A stretch of DNA of 64,000 nucleotides from Streptomyces niveus (GTDB taxonomy: Bacteria; Actinomycetota; Actinomycetes; Streptomycetales; Streptomycetaceae), in contig NZ_CP018047.1 of NCBI RefSeq assembly GCF_002009175.1, forward strand, positions 3,596,001 to 3,660,000. Direction: 5' to 3'. The position numbers and the translations under genes were made by a program. The notes under the pieces were generated by a model. The model did no database searches and was not told the origin of the DNA. It saw only the letters and a program-made list of their open reading frames with translations. The stretch's first letter is position 1; every line of letters begins with the position of its first letter. This document shows, one piece after another, positions 34,403-44,029 of the stretch.

Positions 34403-37400
34403 GTGGCAAAGGGCGTTCGGGAGCGCGAGTTCCAGAATCTGATGATCCAGTGGTCCCTCCCTATGGGGTGGGGCTACACAGCGGGCAGGTCGCTGCCGCG
34501 TGAGACGACACAAACGGTGCTCGCCGGCCAACTGCGGGACGCCATCGTCCGGCTCAACTCTGAGGTGATCGACGGGTTCGACATGGACGCCGTGGTCGAG
34601 GAGATCATCGCCACGGTCAACGCCGTCGACGGGGGGCTGGTGCGAGCCAACGAACAGGTGTTGGAACTGCTACGTGGACACAAGGAGTTCAGGGGCGCCG
34701 ACGGCGTGTGGCACGCCTTGAAGGTCATCGATTTCGAGCACCCGACCACCAACACCCTGGTCGTGTCGGACGAGGTGACCATAACCATCCCCGGCAAGAC
34801 CCCCCGCCGGTTCGATCTCGTGTACTGGGCCAATGGCCTGCCCCTCGTTGTCGTAGAGGTGAAGTCACCGACCGCTAAGTCCGGGTGGGCCGACGCCGCA
34901 CGCGAGATCAACGACGTGTACTCCACCGAATACCCGTGGTTCTTCACCCCCAATGTCTTCGCTGTCGCCTCCGACGGGCTGAAGCTGCGGTTCGGTGCCG
35001 CTGGTGCGCCCCTGAACCTGTGGCAGCCATTCCGATCCACTGACGACGACGAGAACCTGTCCGGACAGGCCGACGTGCAGCGCTCCGTTGAACTGCTGCT
35101 CAACCCGGCCACGGTCCTGGACATGCTCGCCAACTTCGTCCTCTTCGACACCTCTGGAGGTGGGGCGGACAAGAAGTACCTGCCCCGCTACCCACAGATG
35201 GAGGCCGCCCATCTGATCCACAGGCGGGTCCTGGCTGACGGCAAGAAGGGTCTGGTCTGGCACCACCAAGGCAGCGGGAAGACGCTCCTGATGGTGTTCG
35301 CTGCTTCGCTGCTGCTGGCTGACACCCGCACCGAGTCGCCCACGATCATCCTGCTCTCGGACCGGACCCAGCTCGTACGGCAAACCTCCGGGGTATTCAC
35401 CTCCGCGATGGGCGACGCCTACTTCCACCAGCCCTCCACCAGCAAGGAGTTGCGTTCCCTGCTGGCAGACGATGTACGCGGCGTCATCTCCACGACTGTC
35501 CACAAGTTCGCCGACGCAGGCAAGAACCTGTCGACCCGCCGCAACATCATCGTGCTGGTCGATGAGGCACACCGCACCCAGTCATCCGAGGAAGAGTCCC
35601 TGGCCGGGCAGATGCGCGCAGCGTTGCCGTACGCGAAGTTCTTCGGCATGACCGGCACACCCGTCAGGAACCTCGCCACCAACACCTTCGCCCTCTTCGG
35701 TGAGGAGACCGACCCGGACAGGGTGCTTCACCGGTATTCGGTGTCCAGGTCTCTTCAGGACGAGGCAACCGTCCCGGTCATGCTGGACCCGCACCCGGTC
35801 ACCTTCGAGATGAACGACCGGGCACTACAAGCCGAGTTCGACCAGTTCGCCGACGAATTCGACCTCGACGACCCCGACCGTGAAACCTTGTCCCGCAAGT
35901 TCGGGCGCCTCACCTCGGTGTTTGCCAACCCCGAACGCATCGACACGGTCTGCCAGGACATCGTGGACCACTACCTGGCCGGCACCTACCGAAACGGCCT
36001 CAAGGCGCAGGTCGTCGCCTACAACCGTGAGCTGGCCGTCAAGTACACGAACAAGATCAACGAGCTGCTGGCCGGCTTCGAGGCGTCGCAGGTGCTCGCC
36101 GAGGTCGGTAAGCACGGTCGGATCACCGCAGAGGTGAACATCCACGTCTCGGACGCCAAGACCGAGGAAAAGGCCATGCGGCCCTACCGGCTCTCCGAGG
36201 TCGACGAGGAGCACCAGAAGCGGCGATTCCTCACCCCGGATGACCCGCTGTGCTTCCTGGTCGTGACGGCCAAGCTGATGACAGGGTTCGACGCCCCCAA
36301 CGAGGGCGTCCTCTACCTGGACAAGCCAATGAAGGCTCACAACCTGTTCCAGACGATCACCCGCCCGAACCGCACCTGGGTGTCCCCGGCCGGATTCGTG
36401 AAGACCACCGGTGTGGTCGTGGATTACATCAGCCTGGCCGAAGAGGTCCAGCGTGCCGTCGTCGACCCCACCTCGGAGGGGTCCGCGGGCAAGGGCGGAG
36501 GGTTCGTCACCGACCTGACCGACCTGGTCGCCGAGTTCCGCACCACCTTCGCCCGCATCGAAGACCTCCTCGCAGACGTGGACGGCCTCGACCTCACGGC
36601 CCACGGATACGAGTCCGTACGTGCCATCAACGGCTTCCTGGACGCCAACCCTGACGCCGCCGAGGTCTTCAGCAAGAACTACCGGCTTCTGGCCCGCCTG
36701 TACCCACTCATCAACACGGACAAGCGGGTCGCCAAGTACCAGGACGGGTTCGGGCTCTTCGGGTCTGCGTACACGACCCTGTTCAAGAAGTCCTCCGACG
36801 AGGAAAGGAAGGAACGACTGGGCGAGCTGGGACCAATGGTCCTGGAGATAATCAACGCCCACGTCCACTCCTTCTCGGTGGCCGCCTCCCAGGAAGAAGC
36901 CCTCGTCCTGGATGCCCAGGGCATCACGATCCTCAAGGAGCTGCTGGCCCTCGTCCGTCCCAAGCCCGACAAGGACGACAGCGAGGACAAGAGGCCGCCG
37001 TCTGCGGCGGAGATCCTGGACCACATCAAGGCAGCCCTCGAGAAAGGCGTCGAACCGGGGTCAGCGAAGTACACCGCCCTGGCAGAGCGGATCAGGCAGC
37101 TGCGAGACCGGATCATCCAGAACGCCCAGGACGCCCTGGAGTTCCTGGCCGAAGCACTCCGGGTCGCCCGTGCCATCGTGAACGCCGAGAAGCACCCCGA
37201 CGAAGCCGTTGTACTGGACGACGACCACGTAGGAGTTCTGTCGCGGATCATCCACGACCACGCGCCGCCCGGCCTCACCGTCACGGAGCAAAACCTGGCC
37301 GAGGAGATCGACCAAGTGGTCAAGCGCACCCTCGCCCAGTCATGGGACAACGCTGAGGCCCGCAACCGCGGGGTCCGCCGTGCCACCGCCGCAGTCTTCC

Positions 37401-37480
37401 GCCGGTACATGTTGAAGCCGGTAGGAGAGCCCTACGGCTCCACCGTCGCCTACGTCGAAGCCCACTACCTCGTCGACTGA
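34403..37480 (+). CDS. hsdR: Type I restriction endonuclease HsdR
   Basis: 1025 aa. The N-terminal nuclease core is PD-(D/E)xK-type: RRFDLVYWANG (Asp138) and VVVEVKSP (Glu152-x-Lys154). The SF2 translocase has Walker A HHQGSGKT (287-294), DEAH at 387-390, GMTGTPV, and later LVVTAKLMTGFDAP and QTITRPNRTW (motifs V/VI). A helical C-terminal region binds the methylase. The GTG at 34403 has AGGAGGT at 7 bases, 12 bases after hsdS. All three subunits look intact, so the system should be functional. Confidence 0.95.
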   Translation: MAKGVREREFQNLMIQWSLPMGWGYTAGRSLPRETTQTVLAGQLRDAIVRLNSEVIDGFDMDAVVEEIIATVNAVDGGLVRANEQVLELLRGHKEFRGADGVWHALKVIDFEHPTTNTLVVSDEVTITIPGKTPRRFDLVYWANGLPLVVVEVKSPTAKSGWADAAREINDVYSTEYPWFFTPNVFAVASDGLKLRFGAAGAPLNLWQPFRSTDDDENLSGQADVQRSVELLLNPATVLDMLANFVLFDTSGGGADKKYLPRYPQMEAAHLIHRRVLADGKKGLVWHHQGSGKTLLMVFAASLLLADTRTESPTIILLSDRTQLVRQTSGVFTSAMGDAYFHQPSTSKELRSLLADDVRGVISTTVHKFADAGKNLSTRRNIIVLVDEAHRTQSSEEESLAGQMRAALPYAKFFGMTGTPVRNLATNTFALFGEETDPDRVLHRYSVSRSLQDEATVPVMLDPHPVTFEMNDRALQAEFDQFADEFDLDDPDRETLSRKFGRLTSVFANPERIDTVCQDIVDHYLAGTYRNGLKAQVVAYNRELAVKYTNKINELLAGFEASQVLAEVGKHGRITAEVNIHVSDAKTEEKAMRPYRLSEVDEEHQKRRFLTPDDPLCFLVVTAKLMTGFDAPNEGVLYLDKPMKAHNLFQTITRPNRTWVSPAGFVKTTGVVVDYISLAEEVQRAVVDPTSEGSAGKGGGFVTDLTDLVAEFRTTFARIEDLLADVDGLDLTAHGYESVRAINGFLDANPDAAEVFSKNYRLLARLYPLINTDKRVAKYQDGFGLFGSAYTTLFKKSSDEERKERLGELGPMVLEIINAHVHSFSVAASQEEALVLDAQGITILKELLALVRPKPDKDDSEDKRPPSAAEILDHIKAALEKGVEPGSAKYTALAERIRQLRDRIIQNAQDALEFLAEALRVARAIVNAEKHPDEAVVLDDDHVGVLSRIIHDHAPPGLTVTEQNLAEEIDQVVKRTLAQSWDNAEARNRGVRRATAAVFRRYMLKPVGEPYGSTVAYVEAHYLVD

Positions 37481-38009
37481 CGAATGCGCGGACACCCGGC
37501 AAAACTGTGGCAGTAGCTGGTCCGTGGAAGGTGGTCGGCTCGCAGCCCGGACTGACCACCGTCCGCAGAACGGATAGGGCATACGCCGAGTTGCCAGCCG
37601 AAGGCGAAGGTGTGTTCACTGCCGCCGAGGACGGGGCCGGTCGCGACCCGTCGTCCTTGACGAGCGCGCCCTGCGCCGCGACGCCAAGTCGGACGACGCT
37701 GCCGCCCAGGAACCCGGCTCGCGCTCCAAGGTGGTGCTCTTCTACTACGGCACGAGCGGCTTCGATCGCATCCATGCGGCAACTATCCAACGCTGCATTT
37801 GTCGCTCGCACCCCGCTTCTGGCTGAACTCCGTCGCAAGCGGCGCACAACGAATGCCCTGCCTGGCTGGGCTCATTCGGGTCTTTATTGTCGAGGCACTG
37901 CTACCCGCCACGGCGCTTACTGATCACCCGTCCTCAGGTCCTACCTGCGTACCCCCGGGCTGCGCGTGCAGCGGGTCGGCGGGAGCCGACCTCACACGTG
38001 ATCCTCTGT
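37481..38009. other. Intergenic stretch with degraded coding sequence
   Basis: 529 bases downstream of hsdR. The segment 37660-37790 reads as LDERALRRDAKSDDAAAQEP followed by KVVLFYYGT in one plus frame, with a protein-like look but no start or stop context. It may be the remnant of a gene; I cannot name it. Confidence 0.35.
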
Positions 38010-39311
38010 TCAACTGACCCAGATGCCTTTGGGTGAGATCCGTAGGGCGAGGCGTCGGCCCGCGTCACTGACCGGGGTTGACCAGGAAACGTCGGCTACT
38101 TGGCATCCGAAGTCCTCGGCGAGCGCGTGAACGAGCGTGGCTCCAACTCCTTGGCTTCGGTAGATGTCTGCGACCCAGATCAGGATGATCCGTGGGCGCA
38201 GGGTGAGGTCTTTGTCGCCGTATGGCGAACCGTCGGTCAAGTCCCAAAGGGCATGCTCGGCGGTGTCGTGCGCTGCCAGATAGCCGATGACGTGCCCGTT
38301 CGCCTTTAGGAGGTAGGCGCGTACGTTGTCCGAGGTCTCTTCCGGCTCGCGAAGATGGGTCCATGAGTTGAAGTCGTAGTGCTCTTCCTTCTGCGGCATC
38401 CGCGCCACCCGGTTGGCCAGCCTGCGCCACGAGATGGGGGACTGCGCCGTCACGATGGCCAGATCGCTGTGCCAGTCAAGGTTCTTGGGCGACCTGATGC
38501 CGAAGGTCCACGCTGTGTGGTGGGTGGCGTGCTCGTTACCGCCGTCCACTAAATCCGGCAGGGTCATCCCGCATGGGCAGGAGGAAGTGCTCGGTGTCGT
38601 CACCTCACGGAACGCGACAGGTATCGCCCCGGAGCTGAGTTCTTGGTCTTGGCCGCCCACCCAGGGGCGCATGGGCGCATCGTCTAGCTCCTCGTACTCC
38701 GACCAACGGTCCTTCCAGCCCGGATAGCGCTGGGGGTCTTCCTCTCGTAGCTGCTTTTCGACGGGTGACAGCGTGGGGCGGATCCAAATGCTGCCTGCCG
38801 TGGCCCGACCGTTGAGGCGGACTCCCTGTTGCTTCGCCTTGCCCCGCAGGAACCTCAGGAACACGCGGGGCGGCGGGTCGAAGTCGACGCCTCGAACCAG
38901 CTCCCGCTCGCCGGGAGCCAGCCAGTCATCGACGGGCAGAGCCATCTCGTCGGTGAGCGTGTGGAACATGCCGTAGTCGTGGTTGAGCTCGGCGACACGC
39001 AGCGCCTCAACCGTGGCTTCGACATGCCGGAAGGGAACGAACAAGGTGATCCATTCCGGGCCGCCGGTCCACGAGAAGGTGTCCGAGCTGCCGTCGTACC
39101 GGATGCGGTCGATGCCCGCTCTGCGGGCCGCATCGACGGCTTCGGTGTAGGCAGCGGCCAGTTCGCCGGCGTTTCCCTGCCGCCGCGTGACGTTGGCGTA
39201 CCCGTCGCGGTCGAGCCGGACAATGGCGTACCAGCGGTAGGGCCGGACGAGGACCTTCCGGGAGCGCCAGTCGTACGGGGGAGGGTCGAGGTAGACGGTT
39301 CGCTCAGTCAT
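38010..39311 (-). CDS. GNAT-fold acetyltransferase with Eco1/ESCO-like zinc finger and C-terminus
   Basis: 433 aa. Residues 1-230 form an unassigned beta-rich domain. At about 240-272 is SSCPCGMTLPDLV followed by EHATHHTAW: Cys245, Cys247 and His261/264/265, a layout like the C2H2 finger of eukaryotic cohesin acetyltransferases (Eco1/ESCO). The end (about 370-433) has RIILIWVADIYRSQGVGATLV (the acetyl-CoA loop) and VADVSWSTPVSDAGRRLAL, matching the ESCO-type RIWV..RR.GIA and FS.PT..G..FA patterns. It is a candidate protein acetyltransferase; the target is unknown. It reads against hsdR and ends about 530 bases from it. Confidence 0.75.
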   Translation of the reverse strand: MTERTVYLDPPPYDWRSRKVLVRPYRWYAIVRLDRDGYANVTRRQGNAGELAAAYTEAVDAARRAGIDRIRYDGSSDTFSWTGGPEWITLFVPFRHVEATVEALRVAELNHDYGMFHTLTDEMALPVDDWLAPGERELVRGVDFDPPPRVFLRFLRGKAKQQGVRLNGRATAGSIWIRPTLSPVEKQLREEDPQRYPGWKDRWSEYEELDDAPMRPWVGGQDQELSSGAIPVAFREVTTPSTSSCPCGMTLPDLVDGGNEHATHHTAWTFGIRSPKNLDWHSDLAIVTAQSPISWRRLANRVARMPQKEEHYDFNSWTHLREPEETSDNVRAYLLKANGHVIGYLAAHDTAEHALWDLTDGSPYGDKDLTLRPRIILIWVADIYRSQGVGATLVHALAEDFGCQVADVSWSTPVSDAGRRLALRISPKGIWVS

Positions 39312-39961
39312 GCGCTCTGCTCCGGAGGTCTACAGACATCGGTCAGGGGGCTTCCTACAGCGTGCCGTGAGCAGGGAGTGGCTCGGGCGTGATTCCCGAT
39401 CTTGGCTCCTTCCTGCCATGGGCTCGGAGATGCTCCCTAACCACGAGAGGCGTGAGCGCGAGGCGCGAGAAGAGCAGTTCCCATCACCGAGAAGGTGCTG
39501 AGGGAGCTCTCGATCGCACTGGTCACCGCCTTCGCTGGGGGATTTGAACGGAGCGGATCCACGGCCGGGGCGTGAGCTTGAGGGCTCGCGCGTTGTGCGG
39601 TGTTGCGGGCTTTCGCTGCTTGCGCTCGGGGGCTGGGGACGTGTCGGTCACCTAGGCGCTGGATGCGCCAGACAAGGACTTCGGATGCTGATTTCGCGTC
39701 ATCCAGGGAACATTTGCCGGATGCTTGGTGGAGGACGGTGACGGGGTTGTAGCCAGCGGCCTCGGCGCTGGCGAGCACGCTGGTGAGTGAAGGCGCCAAC
39801 TGCGCGTCCTGCGAACCTGGCAGGTCTGACTGGTCAGCCGTCAACGGACTTGCGGTCCCGGCCTCGGCGTCCTACTGGGGCGGGCGACGTTGCTCTTCGC
39901 CATGGTCCCGACGATCAACATTTTCCTCTGGTGACCAACGTTTCTGGCTCGCTTCCCTCTC
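39312..39961. other. Intergenic region carrying a relaxase-like remnant
   Basis: 650 bases between the Eco1-like gene and the ASCH gene. Apart from the fragment at 39437-39844, nothing recognisable is seen. Confidence 0.4.
39437..39844 (-). pseudogene. C-terminal remnant of a relaxase/plasmid-transfer-like protein
   Basis: The 135-aa frame contains LTSVLASAEAAGYNPVTVLHQA and SLDDAKSASEVLVWRIQRLGDRH..SPRAQAAKAR. This phrase is typical of the C-terminal tail of actinomycete relaxase/helicase-type transfer proteins. There is no N-terminal domain, and upstream sequence does not continue it. I read it as the scar of a lost mobile element. The family assignment comes from memory of the motif and is tentative. 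Confidence 0.45.
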
Positions 39962-40441
39962 CTAAGCGGGCACCAGATCGCCCAGCGCCCCGCGAAGGGC
40001 CGTCACCACCACGGGGCCGGCTTCGGCTACCTGCCGCAGGTCATCGCCCTTCATGTATCGGTAGCTCTGTGGAGGATGGAAAGCTCCCTTGGCGCGCAAC
40101 GCTCTGAGCGTTACCGGCTCGTCGAAGGACACAGGATCCGCCAGCGTGAGGCCACTCGCCTGGGCGGCGCCACTCATGTAGGAGTCGTACTCGCGTCGAG
40201 TGATTCCCGTCTGAGTGCGATGCGCCGACCAGACCTCCTTGGGAGAGGCCACGTGGACTGAGGCGATGCGCGCCATGCCCACCAGGGCCATGGTGGGTGC
40301 GGTCGCATAGAGCAGGACGGGCGTTCCGGGAGGTGCGGCGACGCGTTGGCGGCGGACCTCCACCGTCTTACTCCCGGCCAGGATCGCGGTGGCGAAGCGC
40401 GGGTGGACGGACAGCAGCATCGCGCGTTCCGGGTCGTTCAC
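39962..40441 (-). CDS. ASCH-domain protein
   Basis: 159 aa. The ASCH fold covers about 8-150: MLLSVHPRFATAILAGSKTVEVRR (the Lys/Glu-Arg groove), GTPVLLYATAPTMALVGMARI, then FDEPVTLRALRAKGAFHPPQSYRYM. ASCH domains are predicted to bind RNA or modified bases. The GTG at 40441 overlaps the upstream gene's stop (GTGA), so the two are translationally coupled; an ATG at 40420 is the alternative. Its partner encodes GNAT, PIN-like and ASCH-like domains. Confidence 0.87.
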   Translation of the reverse strand: MNDPERAMLLSVHPRFATAILAGSKTVEVRRQRVAAPPGTPVLLYATAPTMALVGMARIASVHVASPKEVWSAHRTQTGITRREYDSYMSGAAQASGLTLADPVSFDEPVTLRALRAKGAFHPPQSYRYMKGDDLRQVAEAGPVVVTALRGALGDLVPA

Positions 40442-42504
40442 TTCTTTCGGTGCCCCTCTTGGTAGACAGCCTGAAACAGCTCGTTTCTGATCTTCGACAG
40501 CGAGATCAACGAGTTCGACGACCAAGGTAGTCCCAGTTCCCTGGCCAGCGAGGTCAACCGCCGAAGCGTTACTGGCTCGGGGAAGATCTCGGTGTCCGAG
40601 AACCTCAGCGCCATGGCACGACCAGAGGCATCTGCGACTCCGTGCACCTCAGCCCGACCATATACGCCCAGGTGTTCGAATTTCGAGAAGAGACTGTCGG
40701 GTGTGTCGATGAGCACCTCGTCCAACCGCGAACTGCCCACGACTATCTGGCTTTCCACGCTGGAAGGACCCTCGCTGACGTACCAGAGGAGACGACCGGG
40801 AACGCTCTCGCCCCGGTGCCCCGAAGTTCGGTAGTAGACATGCTCCCTGCTGATGCCCAGCACCTGGCTACGTGGTAGAAGCATGGCCGGGAAGTTGAAC
40901 AGTTCGGAGGACCAACGCGGTTTGATCGGCACCAGAAAGGACGGCAGCCCGGAGTCGATGACCTTCGCCGGCCACCAGGCGCGTTCCACCACAGCGGCCA
41001 CCTCGGCAGGCATCCCCTCCTGCAGCGTGGCTACCTCCACCGTCAGCTCGCGAGCGAGCCCGCCAGCCACTACCTCCACCTGAGCTGCGGTGCCGCACAC
41101 ATTCACCAGCAGAGCCACGAGCCCACCATCGTGCTCGAAGAAGCCGTCGTCCCCTGCGGCTGCCCTGGCCACCGTGGAGGGATGCGGATCGGTGATCTTT
41201 ATGATCTCCGCGCCGAAGTCGCGCCCAAGGCGCTTGAGCAGAAAGAGGAGTTGCCTGGCCAGAGTCTCTTCCAGTGCGTGCTCCGCGGTGCGGAGCACGG
41301 GGACAATGAGAGTCCGCCCGTCCAAAGCCCACGTATAGAGGGCGACAGGGCGGCCCTCCCCATCCCGCAGCAGCTCGCGGCGCCATGCGACCGAGTCTGC
41401 GGTCAGGGAGCGCAAGCGTTCGGCGAAGGCTGATCCGTCGTCCCCTCCGGACTGATCGAAGAAGGCGACTAGTTCATCCTCCGCGCGTGGGGACACCTCC
41501 ACAGACCGAAAGTCCGTACCCATCAAGTCCGCCGGACGGTACACCTGGGCCTGTCGAAGCTCGTCCACGTGCAGCGTCACGGTGGAGGGCGCTACGACTC
41601 GGACCCTGGCAACCTCCCAAGCCACGTCCGCCAGGCCGGACAGGAGGGGGTTTCGAGTGACCAGCACCCGGAGGCCGGCGCACGACGTCTCAGCCACGTA
41701 CTGCGCGCAGCGACGCAACGCCCTGTTGTCGGGGAGGTCCGGGAGCGACTGCGTCGCCGCGCTGAGCAGCTCAGCCGTCCGTTCAGCCACGGCCGCGGGG
41801 GCGGGAGTGAGTTGGCGCAGTCCGGGCAGTGCCGCTCTCTGGTGCTGGCGCTCGGCGGTGTCAGCGATATCGCGGATCTGATGGACGAGTTGGGGCGTGT
41901 AGGCGAGCTCGACAAGGTCTGTCATCCAGCCCGCTTCCAGCGCTCGGGATTCCTCTACGTCGGTTGTGTAGGTGAGTCCGCGGAGATCAGCGAACACCGC
42001 GTGGTCGATCGCCACCACCAACAGGGCGTCGCTCTCCACCTCCGTGAATAGGTTGGGGTGCCCGAGGTCCAGCCACCATCCGTCGAGGATCTCTCCATCG
42101 CGACCACGTCCTCGTACCTCGCCATGTGGGACGAATCCCAAGCTCGTCCACATGGCACTGAGGTTGTAGTTACGACGGCACTTGGCCTTGATGCCGAGCC
42201 GTTGTGGATACCGCTCCTTGATCTCCTCCACCAGCCGCCGTGCAATGCTCCTGCCGCGCTGCTCTTCCGCCACGCACAGGTGGGCCAGGCGGATGTGGGC
42301 ACTCCTTTTCGGGAGCCCGAACAGTGCGTAGCCGATCACCTCTTCCGCTTCAACCGCTACGAGCAGTCCACCGTCTTCCGCTGCCTTGCTGTACGCGGGA
42401 GGCTTCAGGAGCCCCAATGTCTTGGTGTAGCGATTGCCCAGCGTGATGGCCTTGTCGATCAGATCGCTCTGCACCGGCGCAACCGACAGCAACTTGATCA
42501 CCAC
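40438..42504 (-). CDS. GNAT / PIN-like / ASCH-like multidomain protein
   Basis: 688 aa from the GTG at 42504, chosen because GGAGG sits 7 bases before it. Residues 1-150 form a GNAT acetyltransferase domain (HIRLAHLCVAEEQRGRSIARRLVEE; NLSAMWTSLGFVPHGE). Residues about 168-310 look PIN-like: VVAIDHAVFADL (first acidic residue), YTPQLVHQI, DNRALRRCAQYVAE and LVTRNPLLSG, with Asn where PIN nucleases have Asp. Residues about 555-680 look ASCH/EVE-like and share the FPEPVTLRRL phrase with the partner ASCH protein. The combination suggests RNA-directed acetylation or cleavage. This is a candidate conflict system; the activity is unproven. Confidence 0.75.
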   Translation of the reverse strand: MVIKLLSVAPVQSDLIDKAITLGNRYTKTLGLLKPPAYSKAAEDGGLLVAVEAEEVIGYALFGLPKRSAHIRLAHLCVAEEQRGRSIARRLVEEIKERYPQRLGIKAKCRRNYNLSAMWTSLGFVPHGEVRGRGRDGEILDGWWLDLGHPNLFTEVESDALLVVAIDHAVFADLRGLTYTTDVEESRALEAGWMTDLVELAYTPQLVHQIRDIADTAERQHQRAALPGLRQLTPAPAAVAERTAELLSAATQSLPDLPDNRALRRCAQYVAETSCAGLRVLVTRNPLLSGLADVAWEVARVRVVAPSTVTLHVDELRQAQVYRPADLMGTDFRSVEVSPRAEDELVAFFDQSGGDDGSAFAERLRSLTADSVAWRRELLRDGEGRPVALYTWALDGRTLIVPVLRTAEHALEETLARQLLFLLKRLGRDFGAEIIKITDPHPSTVARAAAGDDGFFEHDGGLVALLVNVCGTAAQVEVVAGGLARELTVEVATLQEGMPAEVAAVVERAWWPAKVIDSGLPSFLVPIKPRWSSELFNFPAMLLPRSQVLGISREHVYYRTSGHRGESVPGRLLWYVSEGPSSVESQIVVGSSRLDEVLIDTPDSLFSKFEHLGVYGRAEVHGVADASGRAMALRFSDTEIFPEPVTLRRLTSLARELGLPWSSNSLISLSKIRNELFQAVYQEGHRKK

Positions 42505-43017
42505 TGCTCCCCCTCCAGAAGGGCCGACCGAGATCAGCCTCAACTCCCCTGTCAGTACATTCAGGGCAAGCTGACCGCAAATGGTGGGCGTCCCTCAAGG
42601 GGGCACGAGGGGCGCATGGTGCTGTAGCGGTAGTCTCAACGCGGCTACTGGCGTAGCGGATCAGATCGGTTTGACTTCGCCACCGAGTCGTCACGCTTCT
42701 ACGGAGCAGTCCTCTTCGCGCCTCGGTCCCGCGGGTTGTGTGCACGGTATCCCGCGTGGCGCCTCAACGATCAGTGATCGTCATTGTGTTCTGTTACCAC
42801 CCGAGGTGAATCAGACCCGGTGACTTTACCCACCTGGGTCTTGCATAGGTCGTAGACCAGCTCATCTGGATGGGCTCTGACCCTTACTAGCCGCCAGGCA
42901 TCGCTGAACGGAAGCGGGGGTACGCACCTCAATCGGGTGGCCACGGCTCGCACGCTCGTGATGGGGGAGAGTACTGCTCGGATCAGAACCAACCTCGCCC
43001 GTCGCTGCTGCCTCACG
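42505..43017. other. Intergenic region with a possible short frame
   Basis: 513 bases. A minus-strand frame at 42771-43016 (81 aa, GTG two bases after the HTH gene stop) reads PLPFSDAWRLVRVRAHPDELVYDLCKTQVGK. It looks partly protein-like but has no ribosome site or family match. Nothing else is recognised. Confidence 0.3.
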
Positions 43018-43410
43018 TCAGGCAGGGGTCACACCATCGCCGAAGCTCTCCGGATCGACGTACAACCGCAACGTCTCCTTGAGTGCTGCCACTGCGGCCC
43101 GCTGGCGAGCAACTAGTGCTTCCAGAGAAGCGCTTCGTGCCTCCGCTTTTGCCGCTCGCGCCTCAGCCTCCGCTTTGGCCCTCTCCAACTTCTCAAGCCG
43201 AGCGGCCATGCGCTCTGGGGTCGACGGTCCAGACCCAGGTCGCGGCGTCGGGATTCCACGCTTCTCCCTACGGCTCTTCACCCAGTTCTGGACAGTCTGC
43301 CGCGGTACTTCGCATTCGTCGGCGACCTCCCGGATGGTGCGAGCACCGTCGATCACCTGATCGGCGAGCGCCTCACGCTCGTTGGCGGTGAATCTGGACT
43401 GAGTGGTCAT
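43018..43410 (-). CDS. HTH protein with coiled-coil tail (transposase-accessory-like)
   Basis: 130 aa. The N-terminal Hin/homeodomain-like HTH, TANEREALADQVIDGARTIREVADECEVPRQTVQNWVKSRREKRG, resembles IS3-type OrfA proteins. A long coiled coil (about 70-115, ERMAARLEKLERAKAEAEARAAK) follows. No transposase catalytic partner is found next to it. The ATG at 43410 has GAGGGGA at good spacing. It may be an orphan regulator or the leftover of an insertion element. Confidence 0.75.
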   Translation of the reverse strand: MTTQSRFTANEREALADQVIDGARTIREVADECEVPRQTVQNWVKSRREKRGIPTPRPGSGPSTPERMAARLEKLERAKAEAEARAAKAEARSASLEALVARQRAAVAALKETLRLYVDPESFGDGVTPA

Positions 43411-43960
43411 TGGTTCCCCTCGTATCAGTCGGGACACTAGGGGAACGTGATCCACCTGGGGAGAGACACTAACCACCCCACCCGTTCATGCGATTGTGTG
43501 AACCTTCACCTGTATAACTGACTTATGATGACGCTCGCCTTCGGGCCTGCCATATCAGCCAGATCACAAAAGTCGGCCCAATGAGCGCGACCAGGACCTG
43601 CCGAACCCGGCATCCGCAGTAGCTGCGCGAGTACATGGCCCTCCGATCCGGCCGTTCCGACCTCGGGGTGCTGTTCTGCCTGTTCCACCTGCAAGGTCAT
43701 GCTCCAGCGTGCTCGTGTACGCAAGCGGACGGACTCTGAATTCTTCGCATGCGCATACTCCACTGTGGGCACGGACGCGAAGTCCCTCGCCGAGTAGGCC
43801 AACGCCCACCCAAGTCGTCTTCGTAACCGCCCCGTCGCGGGCCAGCCCCATCCCAGCCCTTCAGGGCGGTACATCAAGGCCAGCAGCGGTCATAGCAACT
43901 GCCTCCAATACCCGTCATAGGCCCGGGTAGTCCCTGGTCAGAGCACTGCGGCACTCCGGC
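43411..43960. other. Element end flanking the first tRNA-Gly repeat
   Basis: No credible gene. From about 43843 the sequence is homologous without gaps, though degenerate, to the bases from 47944. Both stretches lead into the 69-bp repeat at a constant offset of 4101 bases, so the two right ends are related element ends. Confidence 0.5.
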
Positions 43961-44029
43961 GCGCCGCTGATTCCCAAGCTCAGAGCGCGAGTTCGATTCT
44001 CGTCACCCGCTCCACGACGAACCCCCAGG
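43961..44029 (+). repeat. 69-bp direct repeat copy 1: tRNA-Gly(CCC) 3' half, candidate att site
   Basis: Identical to 48062-48130. From 43971 it reads TTCCCAAGCTCAGAGCGCGA, then the T-arm GTTCGATTCTCGTC and the acceptor ACCCGCTCCA, i.e. the anticodon loop to the 3' end of tRNA-Gly(CCC), followed by ACGACGAACCCCCAGG. The 5' half of the tRNA is absent, so this is a displaced 3' copy as left by integration into the tRNA gene. The attached terminator is at 44019-44047. Confidence 0.85.

Noticed and set aside
37507..37923. A 138-codon plus-strand gene after hsdR
   Set aside because: No codon-position bias and no family pattern; another frame in the same place looks more protein-like but is broken.
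43506..43877. A 123-codon minus-strand gene
   Set aside because: It overlaps the degenerate element-end homology shared with 47.9 kb, has no ribosome site, and the equivalent frame at 47.7-47.98 kb diverges with stops.
43971..44014. An intact tRNA-Gly gene
   Set aside because: Only the anticodon loop to the 3' end is present in both copies; the 5' acceptor and D-arm sequence complementary to the CCCGC end is missing.
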